A stretch of 64,000 nt of DNA, taken from NCBI RefSeq assembly GCF_024706985.1, contig NZ_JAMCCX010000017.1:124001-188000 (forward strand). The letters are read 5' to 3'. The notes under the pieces are model-generated. The model was not told the DNA's origin. It made no database searches and worked only from the letters and a program-made list of their open reading frames with translations. The translations under genes and the position numbers were made by a program. Position 1 is the stretch's first letter; the number at the start of each line of letters is the position of its first letter. Shown here piece after piece: positions 8,761-18,901 of this stretch. The DNA is from Alicyclobacillus sp. SP_1. Lineage in GTDB: Bacteria > Bacillota > Bacilli > Alicyclobacillales > Alicyclobacillaceae.

Positions 8761-10596
8761 GTGGCAAAAGTGATTGGAATTGACTTAGGCACAACGAACT
8801 CATGTGTTGCAGTGATGGAAGGCGGCGAAGCGGTCGTCATTCCGAATGCTGAGGGAAATCGGACAACGCCGTCTGTGGTAGGTTTCACCAAGGACGGGGA
8901 GCGCGTGGTCGGGGACGTTGCGAAACGTCAGGCAATCACCAACCCAGACAGGACTATAATTTCCATTAAGCGCCATATGGGGACAGACCATAAAGTTACG
9001 ATCGACGGCCGGTCTTATACGCCCCAAGAGATTTCTGCCATGATACTACAGAAGTTGAAATCAGATGCAGAGGCATTTCTTGGAGAAAAAGTGACGCAGG
9101 CAGTCATCACCGTTCCCGCCTATTTCAGCGATAGCCAGCGTCAAGCGACGCGCGATGCTGGTAAAATCGCTGGCTTGGATGTGCTGCGAATTGTCAATGA
9201 GCCGACAGCTGCGGCACTGGCGTACGGTCTCGACAAAGAGGGTGAACACACGATTTTAGTGTTCGATCTCGGTGGTGGCACATTTGATGTATCCATTCTT
9301 GAACTCGGTGACGGCGTATTTGAAGTGAAGGCGACGAGCGGAAACAATCGCCTTGGTGGAGACGATTTTGATGACCGCATCATGAACTATTTGGCTGACA
9401 GCTTCAAGAAGGAATACGGCATCGATTTGCGGCTCGATAAAATGGCGATGCAGCGGCTCAAAGATGCTGCAGAAAAAGCCAAAAAAGAGTTGTCGTCGAC
9501 TTTGACTACAACGATTTCACTGCCCTTTATCTCCGCAGATGCGACCGGACCGAAGCACCTCGAAGTCAATCTCACGCGAGCTAAGTTCGAAGAACTGACG
9601 GCAGATTTGGTAGAAGCTACACTCAGTCCTACGCGGCAAGCTCTCTCCGATGCAGGTTTGTCCGCGGATAAGATTGACCGGGTGATTTTGGTCGGCGGAT
9701 CGACCAGAATTCCGGCGGTGCAAGAGGCGGTTAAGAAACTGATTGGCAAAGATCCATCTAAAGGGGTCAACCCGGATGAAGTTGTCGCGGTTGGTGCAGG
9801 CATTCAGGCAGGTGTGTTGACCGGGGATGTCAAAGACGTCGTCTTGTTGGACGTGACTCCGCTCTCTCTTGGTATAGAGACCATGGGCGGTGTGTTTACG
9901 CGATTAATTGACAGAAATACGACCATTCCTACGTCCAAGAAGCAAGTCTTTTCAACGGCGGCAGACAATCAGACGACGGTTGAAATTCACGTGCTTCAAG
10001 GTGAACGGGAGATGGCTCGCGACAATAAAACTTTGGGTCGATTCACATTGACGGACATTCCTCCAGCTCCGCGGGGCATTCCGCAAATTGAAGTGGAGTT
10101 CGACATTGACGCCAATGGGATTGTCAATGTTTTGGCAAAGGATTTGGGAACAGGCAAGAGTCAGCGCATCACCATCACGTCGTCGAGTGGTCTCGCCAAA
10201 GAAGACATTGAGCGGATGGTTCGGGAAGCGGAAGTCAATGCGGAAGCAGACAAAAAACGTCGAGAGGCGATTGAAAAGAGAAATCAGGCAGACTCGCTTC
10301 TTTACCAAACTGAGAAGACGCTTAAAGATCTTGGGGATAAGGCGGATGCTGCGCTCAAGTCTGAGGCAGAGGAGAAGCTGTCAGCTCTGCGAGAGGCGCT
10401 GAGCGGAGACAACGATGACGCTGTTCACGCTGCTTCGGAGGCACTCACCGAGGTCTTGCACAAATTATCCACCAAATTGTATGAACAGGCCGCTGCAGAC
10501 GCGGGTCAAGCAGAGGGAGCTGGAGATGCGGGCCAATCGACAGCAGATGACAATGTCGTCGATGCCGAGTACAATGTTGTGGATGAGAACAAATAA
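8761..10596 (+). CDS. dnaK: Chaperone DnaK (Hsp70)
   Basis: 611 residues. ATP-dependent Hsp70 chaperone. GIDLGTTNS at 5-13, [14 protein letters not shown], and [14 protein letters not shown] define the nucleotide domain, followed by the substrate domain ([14 protein letters not shown]) and an acidic C-terminus with [13 protein letters not shown]. It lacks the 24-residue insert of Gram-negative DnaK, as in Firmicutes. GTG start at 8761 after GGGGGACG. Confidence 0.98.
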   Translation: MAKVIGIDLGTTNSCVAVMEGGEAVVIPNAEGNRTTPSVVGFTKDGERVVGDVAKRQAITNPDRTIISIKRHMGTDHKVTIDGRSYTPQEISAMILQKLKSDAEAFLGEKVTQAVITVPAYFSDSQRQATRDAGKIAGLDVLRIVNEPTAAALAYGLDKEGEHTILVFDLGGGTFDVSILELGDGVFEVKATSGNNRLGGDDFDDRIMNYLADSFKKEYGIDLRLDKMAMQRLKDAAEKAKKELSSTLTTTISLPFISADATGPKHLEVNLTRAKFEELTADLVEATLSPTRQALSDAGLSADKIDRVILVGGSTRIPAVQEAVKKLIGKDPSKGVNPDEVVAVGAGIQAGVLTGDVKDVVLLDVTPLSLGIETMGGVFTRLIDRNTTIPTSKKQVFSTAADNQTTVEIHVLQGEREMARDNKTLGRFTLTDIPPAPRGIPQIEVEFDIDANGIVNVLAKDLGTGKSQRITITSSSGLAKEDIERMVREAEVNAEADKKRREAIEKRNQADSLLYQTEKTLKDLGDKADAALKSEAEEKLSALREALSGDNDDAVHAASEALTEVLHKLSTKLYEQAAADAGQAEGAGDAGQSTADDNVVDAEYNVVDENK

Positions 10597-10659
10597 GGTG
10601 CTGGTCGAATGGAGTCGCGGGGCTCCATTCTACGAGTTCGAGTCGGGGGGGAGTAGCCA

Positions 10660-11787
10660 GTGAGCAAGCGCGACTACTACGAAGTGCTGGGCGTTTCTAA
10701 GAATGCCTCGCAGGATGACATTAAGCGCGCGTATCGTAAGCTGGCGCGGCAGTATCATCCCGATGTAAATAAAGAAGATCCGGGTTCTGCAGAGAAGTTC
10801 AAAGAGGTGTCCGAAGCCTATGACGTACTGTCGGATGCGGACAAAAGAGCCCGTTACGACCAATTTGGGCATCAAGCGACCGGCGCCGATGCCGCGGGAT
10901 TTGGCGGCGCTGGCGGCAGTCCGTTCGGAGACTTCTCGGGCTTTGGCGATATCTTTGATATGTTTTTTGGTGGCAAGACGGGGCGTGGTCCGCAACGTGG
11001 CAGTGACTTAGAGTATGAGTTGGAAATTGATTTTGAAGATGCCGCATTTGGCGTAGAAGAAGACATTCAAGTCCCGCGCACGGAAACCTGCGGAACTTGC
11101 GGTGGAACTGGCGCACGACCAGGGACAGACACTAGGAAGTGTACGTCCTGCAACGGAACGGGTGAACAACAAAGTGTGGTCAATACGCCGTTTGGGCGTA
11201 TGGTCAATCGGCGCCCCTGTTCTGTTTGTCACGGGCGAGGCGTCATCATTGAGCACTTATGCCGCGATTGTGCAGGTCAAGGGAAAAAGCGAGTTCGTCG
11301 GACAATGACTATCAAAGTGCCGCCCGGTGTGGATACTGGAAATCGTCTGCGGATGCCGGGAGCCGGGGAGAACAGTCCGGATGGTGGTCAGCCTGGGGAT
11401 TTGCATATTGTCATTCGCGTCCGCGAACACGACATATTTGAGCGCGACGGCTTGAATGTGATTGTGGATGTCCCAATAACGTTTGTCCAAGCGGCGCTCG
11501 GGGATGAAATTGAGGTTCCGACTTTAGATGGTCAAGTGAAATTGCGTATTCCAGAAGGGACGCAGACGGGCACCTCGTTTCGTATTCGCGGCAAAGGAAT
11601 TCCCAAACTAGGGTCGCAAACTCAGCGTGGAGACGAGCATGTTCGAGTGCATGTGCAGACACCTACTTCCTTGAATGAACGAGGACGAGAATTGTTGCGC
11701 GAACTCGGTAAAGAACTTGGCGTCTCGACGACCGAGCAGTCAAAAACATTTGTTGAGCGGATGAAAAGTTTCCTCAGCAATGCCTGA
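10660..11787 (+). CDS. dnaJ: Chaperone DnaJ (Hsp40)
   Basis: 375 residues, type I DnaJ. J domain at 1-70 with HPD at 33-35 that stimulates DnaK, a Gly/Phe-rich region, four CxxCxGxG zinc repeats ([32 protein letters not shown]) and the C-terminal substrate domains. GTG start at 10660 after GGGGGGAGTAG. Last gene of the heat-shock transcript before a terminator. Confidence 0.97.
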   Translation: MSKRDYYEVLGVSKNASQDDIKRAYRKLARQYHPDVNKEDPGSAEKFKEVSEAYDVLSDADKRARYDQFGHQATGADAAGFGGAGGSPFGDFSGFGDIFDMFFGGKTGRGPQRGSDLEYELEIDFEDAAFGVEEDIQVPRTETCGTCGGTGARPGTDTRKCTSCNGTGEQQSVVNTPFGRMVNRRPCSVCHGRGVIIEHLCRDCAGQGKKRVRRTMTIKVPPGVDTGNRLRMPGAGENSPDGGQPGDLHIVIRVREHDIFERDGLNVIVDVPITFVQAALGDEIEVPTLDGQVKLRIPEGTQTGTSFRIRGKGIPKLGSQTQRGDEHVRVHVQTPTSLNERGRELLRELGKELGVSTTEQSKTFVERMKSFLSNA

Positions 11788-11883
11788 GTGTCCGCACGCA
11801 AGTACCAGGTTGGACCCATGGTAGTCAAAGCTCCATCTCGGTGCATCCGCAGGCTGGAAGGATGGACGAATAAGAAAGGGAAG

Positions 11884-11914
11884 AAGCGGCCACGGGTTGC
11901 CTGAGGCCGCTTTT
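11884..11914 (+). terminator. Rho-independent terminator after dnaJ
   Basis: Arms AAGCGGCC (11884-11891) and GGCCGCTT (11905-11912) with a 13-base loop and a short T run. It would end the heat-shock operon ahead of prmA. Confidence 0.65.
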
Positions 11915-12007
11915 CCGCATACTTGGAACTTGCTTGCCTTTTGCGAATGGGTTACGCGAGCGGATAAGGATACTTCGTAAAAAGATGGTCGTAAAAGGAT
12001 GGTGTCG

Positions 12008-12937
12008 ATGAAGTGGTGGGAAGTTCGTACACCGGTTGATTTAACAGTCGCAGACCAACTCGCGGACTTGTGGCTAAACATTCCAGATGTAAAAGGTGTG
12101 GCAACCGAAAATTGGTCTGTCGACACGCCGCCGCATGCGGAATATGGAGAGTGGTTCGACGAATCCATTCTTGCAGGTACACAGCCTATGGTGGTTGTCT
12201 ATCTGCCCGAGACATGGGATAGAGGACGCGTCCAAAGCGCCGTGGAGACGGTTCTTTCAGAGTGGATGGAGGATACCCCAAAGACCCCGCGCCCGAACGT
12301 TCAAATTCGACAGTTGGACGAAGAAGAATGGGCGGACGGGTGGAAAAAAGAGTACCGTCCCGTCGAGATTGGCCATCAATTCGTGATTATACCCCGTTGG
12401 GATGATGTCGCTGACCATCCGACGCGCGTGAAAATCGTCTTGGAACCGGGCATGGCATTTGGCACGGGTACCCATGAAACGACGCAACTTTGTCTGGAAG
12501 CATTGGAACGTTTGGGTGGGAACGGACGAGAAGTGCTCGACGTAGGTTGCGGGACGGCGATTTTGTCCATTGCCGCGGCTAAAGTGGGGGCGCAGAAGAC
12601 CACCGCGATCGATATCGATCCGGTTGCGATTCGGGTTGCGAGCGATAATGTGGTACAAAATGGAGTGCCGCAAGTGCAGCTTATTGAAGGGGATTTAGTT
12701 TCGGCACTGCCATCATTCGAACAGTTTGATGTCATCTTCGCCAATATTTTGAGGGACATTGTGATAAGCTTAGCTCCGGATGCATATCGTCTTCTTCGCA
12801 CTGGTGGCGTCTTTGTCTGTTCCGGATTTGTTCGGGACCATCTTGAGTTGGTTCGTGAAGCGTTGTCTGAGACGGGGTTTACGGCTCAGCATGCCTACAC
12901 CAAAGGCGACTGGGCACTGATAGAGGCGGTGAAGTAA
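12008..12937 (+). CDS. prmA: Ribosomal protein L11 methyltransferase PrmA
   Basis: 309 residues. SAM-dependent enzyme that trimethylates ribosomal protein L11. N-terminal L11-binding part starting MKWWEVRTP, then PGMAFGTGTHETT and the SAM motif EVLDVGCGTAILS, and FANIL for the catalytic loop. ATG 12008 is preferred after AAAGGA; ATG 11999 in the same frame is possible. Followed two bases later by rsmE, as in many Bacilli. Confidence 0.94.
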   Translation: MKWWEVRTPVDLTVADQLADLWLNIPDVKGVATENWSVDTPPHAEYGEWFDESILAGTQPMVVVYLPETWDRGRVQSAVETVLSEWMEDTPKTPRPNVQIRQLDEEEWADGWKKEYRPVEIGHQFVIIPRWDDVADHPTRVKIVLEPGMAFGTGTHETTQLCLEALERLGGNGREVLDVGCGTAILSIAAAKVGAQKTTAIDIDPVAIRVASDNVVQNGVPQVQLIEGDLVSALPSFEQFDVIFANILRDIVISLAPDAYRLLRTGGVFVCSGFVRDHLELVREALSETGFTAQHAYTKGDWALIEAVK

Positions 12938-12938
12938 G

Positions 12939-13697
12939 GTGTTGCCGAGAGTGTTTCTTCCTGACGCTGGGGGGATTGACGCGCTCGTCGTGTCGGGCGA
13001 ACAGGGGCATCATTTTGCACGTGTTCTCCGAGTCCGGGAAGGAGAGCAAATCGTAGCGGTCTGCGCGGGTACCCCGTGGCTTTGCTCGGTGCGAGGTGTC
13101 CGTCCAGACCTTGGAGAAATGACGCTACAACCCATCGAGCCATGCTCGTCCCATGAACCGAGAGTGCGTCTGACATTGATTCAGTCTCTCGCGAAAGGGG
13201 ATAAGATGGATGCTATCATGCAGCACGGCACAGAACTCGGTTGTGCCGAATTTGTCGTCTATGTGGCTGATAGGTCTGTAGTCAAATGGACAGAGAGCAG
13301 CGGGTCCAAAGCGAGACGATGGAATAAAATTGTGAGGGAAGCTGCCGCTCAGTCGCAGCGGGACGTGCAGCCCGCGGTGACCGTCTGTATGAGTGTGTCT
13401 GATTTAAAGAGTCATTTGCAAACGTGTGATGTTCACCGGGTTGCTCTTTGCGATGAGATGGAGACCTCTTTAGGGATTGTTCCTTTTGCGCGTCAGTGTA
13501 GCATCGACGCGATAGCTGACTTGGCTGTATGCATCGGGCCGGAAGGTGGTTGGTCCGATGACGAGAGGCAACGCCTCATCAGTGAGCTTGGGGCGCAGCC
13601 CGTCACTCTCGGTCGACGCCAGTTGCGCACGGAGACCGCCGGTCTTGCTGCGCTTGTTGCCATTTTGGCTGCTATCGGGGAAATGGAGGGGAATTGA
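12939..13697 (+). CDS. rsmE: 16S rRNA m3U1498 methyltransferase RsmE
   Basis: 252 residues of the SPOUT family with a PUA-like N-terminus (GEQGHHFARVLRVREGE) and the knotted C-terminal site CIGPEGGWSDDE and LGRRQLRTETAGLAAL. It methylates U1498 of 16S rRNA. GTG start one base after the prmA stop; its own stop directly abuts the mtaB ATG, so the three are co-translated. Confidence 0.94.
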   Translation: MLPRVFLPDAGGIDALVVSGEQGHHFARVLRVREGEQIVAVCAGTPWLCSVRGVRPDLGEMTLQPIEPCSSHEPRVRLTLIQSLAKGDKMDAIMQHGTELGCAEFVVYVADRSVVKWTESSGSKARRWNKIVREAAAQSQRDVQPAVTVCMSVSDLKSHLQTCDVHRVALCDEMETSLGIVPFARQCSIDAIADLAVCIGPEGGWSDDERQRLISELGAQPVTLGRRQLRTETAGLAALVAILAAIGEMEGN

Positions 13698-15107
13698 ATG
13701 CCGCGTGTCGCGTTTCACACGCTAGGTTGTAAGGTCAATTTTTATGACACAGAAGGAATATGGCAGCAGTTTCAATCTGCCGGATATGACCAAGTTGCCT
13801 TCGATGAAAAAGCGGACGTCTACGTCATCAATACCTGTACTGTGACTCATCTGGGTGACAAAAAATCACGGCAGATGATTCGGCGCGCTATTCGCCAAAA
13901 CCCAGATGGTGTGGTGGTTGCGACGGGCTGTTACGCGCAGATGTCTCCACAGGAAATTGCGGACATTCCGGGCGTGGATTTAGTGGTCGGAAACGACCGG
14001 AAAAGCAAGATTGTGCAACTGGTAGCAGAAGTTCGAAAAGAACAGCAAACTTTGATTGACGTGGGTAACATTCTCAAGTCGGACGAGTTTGAAGAGTTTG
14101 ACGTTCCGGCGTTTGGAGACCGCACGCGCGCGAATTTGAAAATCCAAGACGGTTGCAACCATTTTTGCACATTTTGCATCATTCCTTATGCACGCGGACT
14201 CATTCGGAGCAGAGCCCCAGAACGAGTGTTGTCACAAGCTCGCAAGCTGGTGGATGCCGGATATCGGGAAATTGTGTTGACGGGAATTCACACGGGCGGA
14301 TATGGAGAAGATTTGCAGAATTATCGGCTGTCGCATCTGCTAGAAGATTTGGAACGCATGGACGGGTTGAGTCGAATTCGCATTTCCTCTATAGAGGCGA
14401 GTGAACTGGATGACCGATTGATTGAAGTGATGCATCGGTCACAAAAAATTTGCAACCACTTGCACATACCGCTTCAGTCTGGAAGCAACCGGATTTTAAA
14501 GCGTATGAATCGACACTATACGCGAGAGTTTTTTTCCGAAAAATTAGCCCGCTTGCAGGTATCCTTGCCGAACTTGGCCGTGACCAGTGACATTATTGTC
14601 GGCTTCCCCAGTGAGTCCGAGGAGGATTTCTTGGAGACGGAACGATTTATTCAAGAGCATCATTTTTCAGAACTTCACGTATTTCCATATTCACCGAGAC
14701 GAGGTACACCCGCCGCCAAATTTCCAGATTCGGTACCCCCTGATGTGAAAGCCGAGCGTGTGCAACGCCTGTTGCGGCTGTCGCAAACCTGCACTCAGTC
14801 CTATGCTGAACAACAGCGTGGAAAAATGTTGCAAGTAATTCCGGAACAACTTCTTGCTGCTCACGACTCCGACTTTTATCGGCGTAAATTTGCCCATATC
14901 CCTTCCTCGCAAGTAGTGGTCGGACACGCGTCCAATTACTTGAGGGTCGCGTTTGTCGTACCCACATCGGTGGACCGTGCATCCATTATGGGGGAGATTT
15001 GTGCAGTTCGCCTGTTAGAGACCTCCAGTGATATCCAACTGGGCGAGTGGTGCGGACAAGTCTCTTACGCCGAGGTTGCGGAACAGTCACGGAGTGTCAT
15101 GGCCTGA
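13698..15107 (+). CDS. mtaB: tRNA t6A37 methylthiotransferase MtaB
   Basis: 469 residues. Converts t6A to ms2t6A at position 37 of tRNAs. UPF0004 domain with cluster ligands Cys11, Cys47 and Cys78, radical SAM motif Cys153, Cys157, Cys160 (CNHFCTFC), and a C-terminal TRAM-like part. LGCKVNFYDTE at the N-terminus distinguishes MtaB from MiaB. The start abuts the rsmE stop. Confidence 0.95.
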   Translation: MPRVAFHTLGCKVNFYDTEGIWQQFQSAGYDQVAFDEKADVYVINTCTVTHLGDKKSRQMIRRAIRQNPDGVVVATGCYAQMSPQEIADIPGVDLVVGNDRKSKIVQLVAEVRKEQQTLIDVGNILKSDEFEEFDVPAFGDRTRANLKIQDGCNHFCTFCIIPYARGLIRSRAPERVLSQARKLVDAGYREIVLTGIHTGGYGEDLQNYRLSHLLEDLERMDGLSRIRISSIEASELDDRLIEVMHRSQKICNHLHIPLQSGSNRILKRMNRHYTREFFSEKLARLQVSLPNLAVTSDIIVGFPSESEEDFLETERFIQEHHFSELHVFPYSPRRGTPAAKFPDSVPPDVKAERVQRLLRLSQTCTQSYAEQQRGKMLQVIPEQLLAAHDSDFYRRKFAHIPSSQVVVGHASNYLRVAFVVPTSVDRASIMGEICAVRLLETSSDIQLGEWCGQVSYAEVAEQSRSVMA

Positions 15108-15174
15108 GGGCACAAGGGGTAGTGTGATAGAGTAGTGAGATAGCATCGTTGTGGAGTGGTCGAGGAGGAGTGCG

Positions 15175-16557
15175 ATGATGGTCGAGAATGACGATGTGCT
15201 GAAAGAGCGAGAAGCTCTTGAAGTGGAGTACGCCGCTGGAGGCATTGTGGTCCGTGGTGACCAGACACCAGAAGTTTTGATGATTGAAGACCAATATGGC
15301 CATATCAGTTTTCCCAAAGGGCACCTGGAGGCGGGTGAAACTTGGGAACAGGCGGCGATTCGCGAAGTTGCGGAGGAGACAGGCATCCAGGCCCAGGTGC
15401 TGGCGCCTCTCGGACATGTGCAGTATCGATTGAATCGAAACAACCGCAGCACCATGAAGACTGTTCGATTGTTTTTGATGGAGCCCTTGGACAAAGAGCT
15501 AAGTCCGGTTGCACAGATGGAGGAGGTCCAGTCGGCAGTCTTCGTGCCGTTGTCAGAGGCGCTCGCCGCTCAGCAGGACAGAGGATATGCGAATTGGGAT
15601 TTTGTGTTGAGAAAGGTCGACGCTCTGCTGAGACTGATGCCGTGGATTCAAGAGTTCCGCAACTCAGGGAAGTTTGATGAATCGGTCGATCCCGCTGCCG
15701 TGCTGACGGACGACCTGCGTAGACATCTGACAGACTTCCTCGAAGTCACTTTCGACGAAATGCGCTTGGTCTATCCGGACATCTTAGACCAATACGAGCG
15801 CCGGGTTGCACTCATCTCTGGAGATGCAGATGCTTCAGTTTCGACCGCTGCAGCTCATGCACTCTCACAAGTTCCTTTAAATCTTCCGCAGACCGAGGAA
15901 TTGTGTCGTTTGGTCGATTATACGCTCTTGTCACCTGACGCGTCATTTTTAGAAGTCTTGCGTTTGTGTTCTGATGCGATACGTCACAATTTTTACAGTG
16001 TCTGCATTTCGCCACGGTTTGTCTCGCTCGCTCGGCAGAGCCTGTCTCGACACTTGCCGTTGGTTTGCACGGTCTTAGGATTCCCCCATGGCGCGGGCGG
16101 GTCGGACGAACTCGTTTTCGAAGCGAGCGCGGCCATCGCTAGGGGCGCTAAAGAACTGGACATGGTTGCACCTTTTGGGGACATGCGGGAGGATGACTTC
16201 CGTTCGCTCTATACGTCTGTAGAGAGACTTGTCCACTTCGTGCGCTCCACCAAGCAGGAGATCGTCGTCAAGGTCATTTTGGAAGCTAGTGCTCTGTCTC
16301 TAGACCAAATTGCCAAGGCAACCCTTGTAGCCATGGCGGCAGGGGCAGACTTCGTCAAGACGTCCACCGGATTTCACCGTGGTGGCGCCACTTGGTTGGA
16401 CGTCCTGACCATGTATGTGCTGGCGAGGCCGGCAGGAGGCAAAGTCAAGGCGTCTGGGGGGATTCGCACAGCGCTAGCGGCGGCGCGAATTGTCCAATTT
16501 GGGGCAAGTCGCATCGGCACCAGCTCGTCATTGCAACTCCCTGGATTGGGAAAATAA
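15175..16557 (+). CDS. NUDIX hydrolase - deoxyribose-phosphate aldolase fusion
   Basis: 460 residues in one uninterrupted frame. Residues 17-150 are a NUDIX domain with the complete box at 49-71 (GHLEAGE, seven residues, REVAEETGI). Residues 241-460 are a full-length DeoC: Schiff-base lysine Lys395 in DFVKTSTGF and Lys425 in VKASGGIR. DeoC splits 2-deoxyribose 5-phosphate into acetaldehyde and glyceraldehyde 3-phosphate. The stretch between is probably helical, with no family recognised. ATG 15175 follows GAGGAGG; an upstream GTG at 15151 is less likely. Separate deoC genes follow mtaB in some Bacilli, so an in-place fusion is plausible. The NUDIX substrate is unknown. Confidence 0.92.
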   Translation: MMVENDDVLKEREALEVEYAAGGIVVRGDQTPEVLMIEDQYGHISFPKGHLEAGETWEQAAIREVAEETGIQAQVLAPLGHVQYRLNRNNRSTMKTVRLFLMEPLDKELSPVAQMEEVQSAVFVPLSEALAAQQDRGYANWDFVLRKVDALLRLMPWIQEFRNSGKFDESVDPAAVLTDDLRRHLTDFLEVTFDEMRLVYPDILDQYERRVALISGDADASVSTAAAHALSQVPLNLPQTEELCRLVDYTLLSPDASFLEVLRLCSDAIRHNFYSVCISPRFVSLARQSLSRHLPLVCTVLGFPHGAGGSDELVFEASAAIARGAKELDMVAPFGDMREDDFRSLYTSVERLVHFVRSTKQEIVVKVILEASALSLDQIAKATLVAMAAGADFVKTSTGFHRGGATWLDVLTMYVLARPAGGKVKASGGIRTALAAARIVQFGASRIGTSSSLQLPGLGK

Positions 16558-16575
16558 TGACCTGTGGACCGAGAG

Positions 16576-17514
16576 TTACGAAGTCGTTTCGCGGTTTGGC
16601 AGTAACCATTCGACGAAATGGGCGTATTGCGAGACAAAGGGCCAGACGAGAAGTGTACAGAGAAGATTAAAGAGTGTGTGTGCATTGGCGACGATGGCCG
16701 CTGGCAGGAGTGTCGTGCCCGACATGGTGTGTGCGAAGACAGGGATAAAGGGTAGCGCCAGAGCGACGCCCAGACCGTTCAATAATACGTGGGACAATGC
16801 GACTTGCTGTGCACCCTTGTTTTGTCCAATGGCAGCAATGACGGAAGTCAAACACGTGCCGATGTTCGCTCCGAGTACGATGGCGACGGCGCCTTGCACC
16901 GTCAGCAAGTGATCGTTGGCAAGGCTCATCGTGACGAGAGTTGTGGCTGTGCTCGATTGAATGACGGCGCTGGCAAGTGCACCACAACCCATCGCCATGA
17001 GTAAGTTGCCCGTCCCGTGTGTGAGGAGACCGAGGAAGAACGGCTCGTGGCTCAGTGGAGCGAGCGCGTGGTCCAATTCTGCGAGAGCGAGGACGATCGT
17101 TGCCAATCCTGCGCATGCTACAGCCGGAGCGCGCCATTTCTGTTGGCGTGACACCAATCCGATGATGCTTAGAGACATCGCTGGAATGGCGAGCAGAGAT
17201 AAATTGAAGCGAAGCAGTTGAGGAGCGATGGTCGATCCGACGTTGGCTCCGAGAACCAGCCCCAATGCGCTGCGGAACGTCATGCTGTCACTGGATACCA
17301 AGCCAACAGCAATCGCCGTCACCGCACTGCTACTTTGGAGAAAGCCGGTGGCTATAGTTCCAGATAGAATGCCTCGTGTCGGAGAATGGACCAAACGGTC
17401 AATCCAAAGATGAATGCGGCCAGCCATCATGCCTTCGAGTCCTTTGCGCATATAGTGCAGACCTGCTAGAAAAGCGACCAGTGCCAATGTGGCGATGAGG
17501 AGATGAGTCGCCAT
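16576..17514 (-). CDS. Na/Pi cotransporter family protein
   Basis: 312 residues, about eight membrane helices. The two inverted-repeat QSSSA-type motifs of the PNaS family are present (GFLQSSSAVT and AVIQSSTATT), with GLVLGANVGST and VLGANIGTCLT. Members move phosphate or another anion with sodium; the cytosolic PhoU-like tail of YjbB relatives is absent, so specificity is open. ATG 17514 follows GGGGGG; the longer frame to 17592 lacks support. Converges on the NUDIX-DeoC gene and is divergent from rpsU. Confidence 0.85.
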   Translation of the reverse strand: MATHLLIATLALVAFLAGLHYMRKGLEGMMAGRIHLWIDRLVHSPTRGILSGTIATGFLQSSSAVTAIAVGLVSSDSMTFRSALGLVLGANVGSTIAPQLLRFNLSLLAIPAMSLSIIGLVSRQQKWRAPAVACAGLATIVLALAELDHALAPLSHEPFFLGLLTHGTGNLLMAMGCGALASAVIQSSTATTLVTMSLANDHLLTVQGAVAIVLGANIGTCLTSVIAAIGQNKGAQQVALSHVLLNGLGVALALPFIPVFAHTMSGTTLLPAAIVANAHTLFNLLCTLLVWPFVSQYAHFVEWLLPNRETTS

Positions 17515-17599
17515 GTAGTCCCCCCCATTCTGAAAGAAACTATGCATAGGGGGACGTGGACATGTTGCTTTTTTTCGTCGCGGTGCGTCCATTCCGTGT

Positions 17600-17629
17600 T
17601 TGACACGTGAAAAAGCGCTATACTATAAT
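17600..17629 (+). promoter_or_regulatory. Sigma-A promoter for rpsU-yqeY
   Basis: Consensus TTGACA at 17600-17605, 18-base spacer, consensus TATAAT at 17624-17629, about 40 bases before the rpsU start. Confidence 0.88.
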
Positions 17630-17672
17630 ACGCCTGATACGTCATTGCTTCGTGCCGGAGGGAGGGAAGAAG

Positions 17673-17858
17673 ATGTCCGATATTAAGGTTCGCAAAAACG
17701 AATCTTTGGACAGCGCGCTTCGCCGCTTTAAAAAAGCGACGGCCCGGGACGGTGTCTTGGCGGAAGTTCGCAAACGGAAGCACTATGAAAAACCGAGTGT
17801 GGCCCGCAAGAAAAAGTCCGAAGCGGCCCGAAAGAACAACCGTTCTAAAACATTTTAA
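17673..17858 (+). CDS. rpsU: 30S ribosomal protein S21
   Basis: 61 residues, very basic, beginning [20 protein letters not shown] as in S21 of Bacilli. S21 binds near the anti-Shine-Dalgarno region of 16S rRNA. ATG 17673 follows GGAGGGAGGG. It lies 17 bases before yqeY, the usual Firmicute order. Confidence 0.96.
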   Translation: MSDIKVRKNESLDSALRRFKKATARDGVLAEVRKRKHYEKPSVARKKKSEAARKNNRSKTF

Positions 17859-17875
17859 GGGTGTGTGAGTAGTCT

Positions 17876-18322
17876 ATGGACTTGTCCGCTCGCCTTGCGG
17901 AAGATATGAAACAAGCGATGAAAGACAAGGACAAGGTTCGTCTCTCCGTCATCCGAATGATTCGCTCGGCGGTCAAGTACCGCGAAATAGAATTGGGCTC
18001 TGCCCTCACGGAACAAGATGTGTTAGCGGTGGTAAACCGCGAACTAAAACAACGCAAAGACTCCCTCCAGGCGTTTGAATCGGCAGGACGTTCCGATTTG
18101 GTGACGGAAGTGCAAGCGGAGATGGCTGTGTTGGCAGAATACCTTCCGGAACAGTTGACGGAAAAACAGATTCAAGAGATTGCGGAGCGCATCATGAATG
18201 AAGTTGGCGCTTCCAGCAAAGCGGATGTCGGGAAAGTCATGGCACTGTTAATGCCGGAAGTCCGCGGGCGTGCGGATGGGAAATTGGTCCAGAACGTAGT
18301 GGCGAATCTTCTGTCGTCCTGA
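17876..18322 (+). CDS. yqeY: GatB/YqeY domain protein
   Basis: 148 residues, all-helical YqeY family: DMKQAMKDKDKVRLSVIRMI, then YLPEQLTEKQI and the C-terminal GKVMALLMPEVRGRADGK matching the tail domain of GatB. The molecular role is not settled; the tail is thought to bind tRNA. Downstream of rpsU as in relatives and followed by a terminator. Confidence 0.93.
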   Translation: MDLSARLAEDMKQAMKDKDKVRLSVIRMIRSAVKYREIELGSALTEQDVLAVVNRELKQRKDSLQAFESAGRSDLVTEVQAEMAVLAEYLPEQLTEKQIQEIAERIMNEVGASSKADVGKVMALLMPEVRGRADGKLVQNVVANLLSS

Positions 18323-18391
18323 TTCCGAGCCATTATCCGTCCCGTTCGGCCACCGTATCACTGTTCCTTGTAAAATATGGATTTCATCCTG

Positions 18392-18426
18392 GCTGGGGTT
18401 CCGCTTTATGGAACCTCAGCTTTTTT
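18392..18426 (+). terminator. Rho-independent terminator after yqeY
   Basis: Arms GCTGGGGTTCC (18392-18402) and GGAACCTCAGC (18410-18420) with one G-T pair and loop GCTTTAT, followed by six T. The stretch from here to 18610 shows no other clear element. Confidence 0.88.
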
Positions 18427-18610
18427 GCGAAAAGGGCTTAAGCGTCTGACTTGCATTTTCATCATAGACTGTGACTGGACTACGCTATGAACGTTGGTTA
18501 CGTTTTTTGAACTCGCATGCCCTGCGGGGTGAGAAGGCATTCCGGTTTTAGTGCTACCTCCAGGAGCATGGACATACTCTGGTAATGTCCATGCTGAAGG
18601 GGATGATGGC

Positions 18611-18901
18611 GTGCCAAACTGGACTCAAAAAATCAAACACACGGCCACCGACTGGCTATCGTTACCCCCCGATGCGTTGCTAAAGTCGCACCGGGTGACG
18701 TGCGTCGATGGCACGGAAGTAATAGTCGAGCATCTTCGCAAGCTCTTGCACGTATCGGTGGATGAAGTCTTATGTGACCTTGGAGATCGACGATTGAGAA
18801 TCATTGGCGAGTCGTTTGAAGTGCTGCTTGTGACAGAGTCCGAACTCCATCTGAGGGGGCATGTCACTCGTCTCGAATATGTCAGGAGCGAGACACCATG
18901 A
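18611..18901 (+). CDS. yqfC: Sporulation protein YqfC
   Basis: 96 residues, close to the 93 of Bacillus subtilis YqfC. Matching features are WLSLPPDALL near the N-terminus and a C-terminal YabP-like domain with LRIIGESFEVLLV. YqfC and YqfD belong to the sigma-E regulon in Bacillus. GTG 18611 follows GAAGGGGA; a longer frame starts at 18551. Its TGA overlaps the yqfD ATG by four bases. Confidence 0.88.
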   Translation: MPNWTQKIKHTATDWLSLPPDALLKSHRVTCVDGTEVIVEHLRKLLHVSVDEVLCDLGDRRLRIIGESFEVLLVTESELHLRGHVTRLEYVRSETP

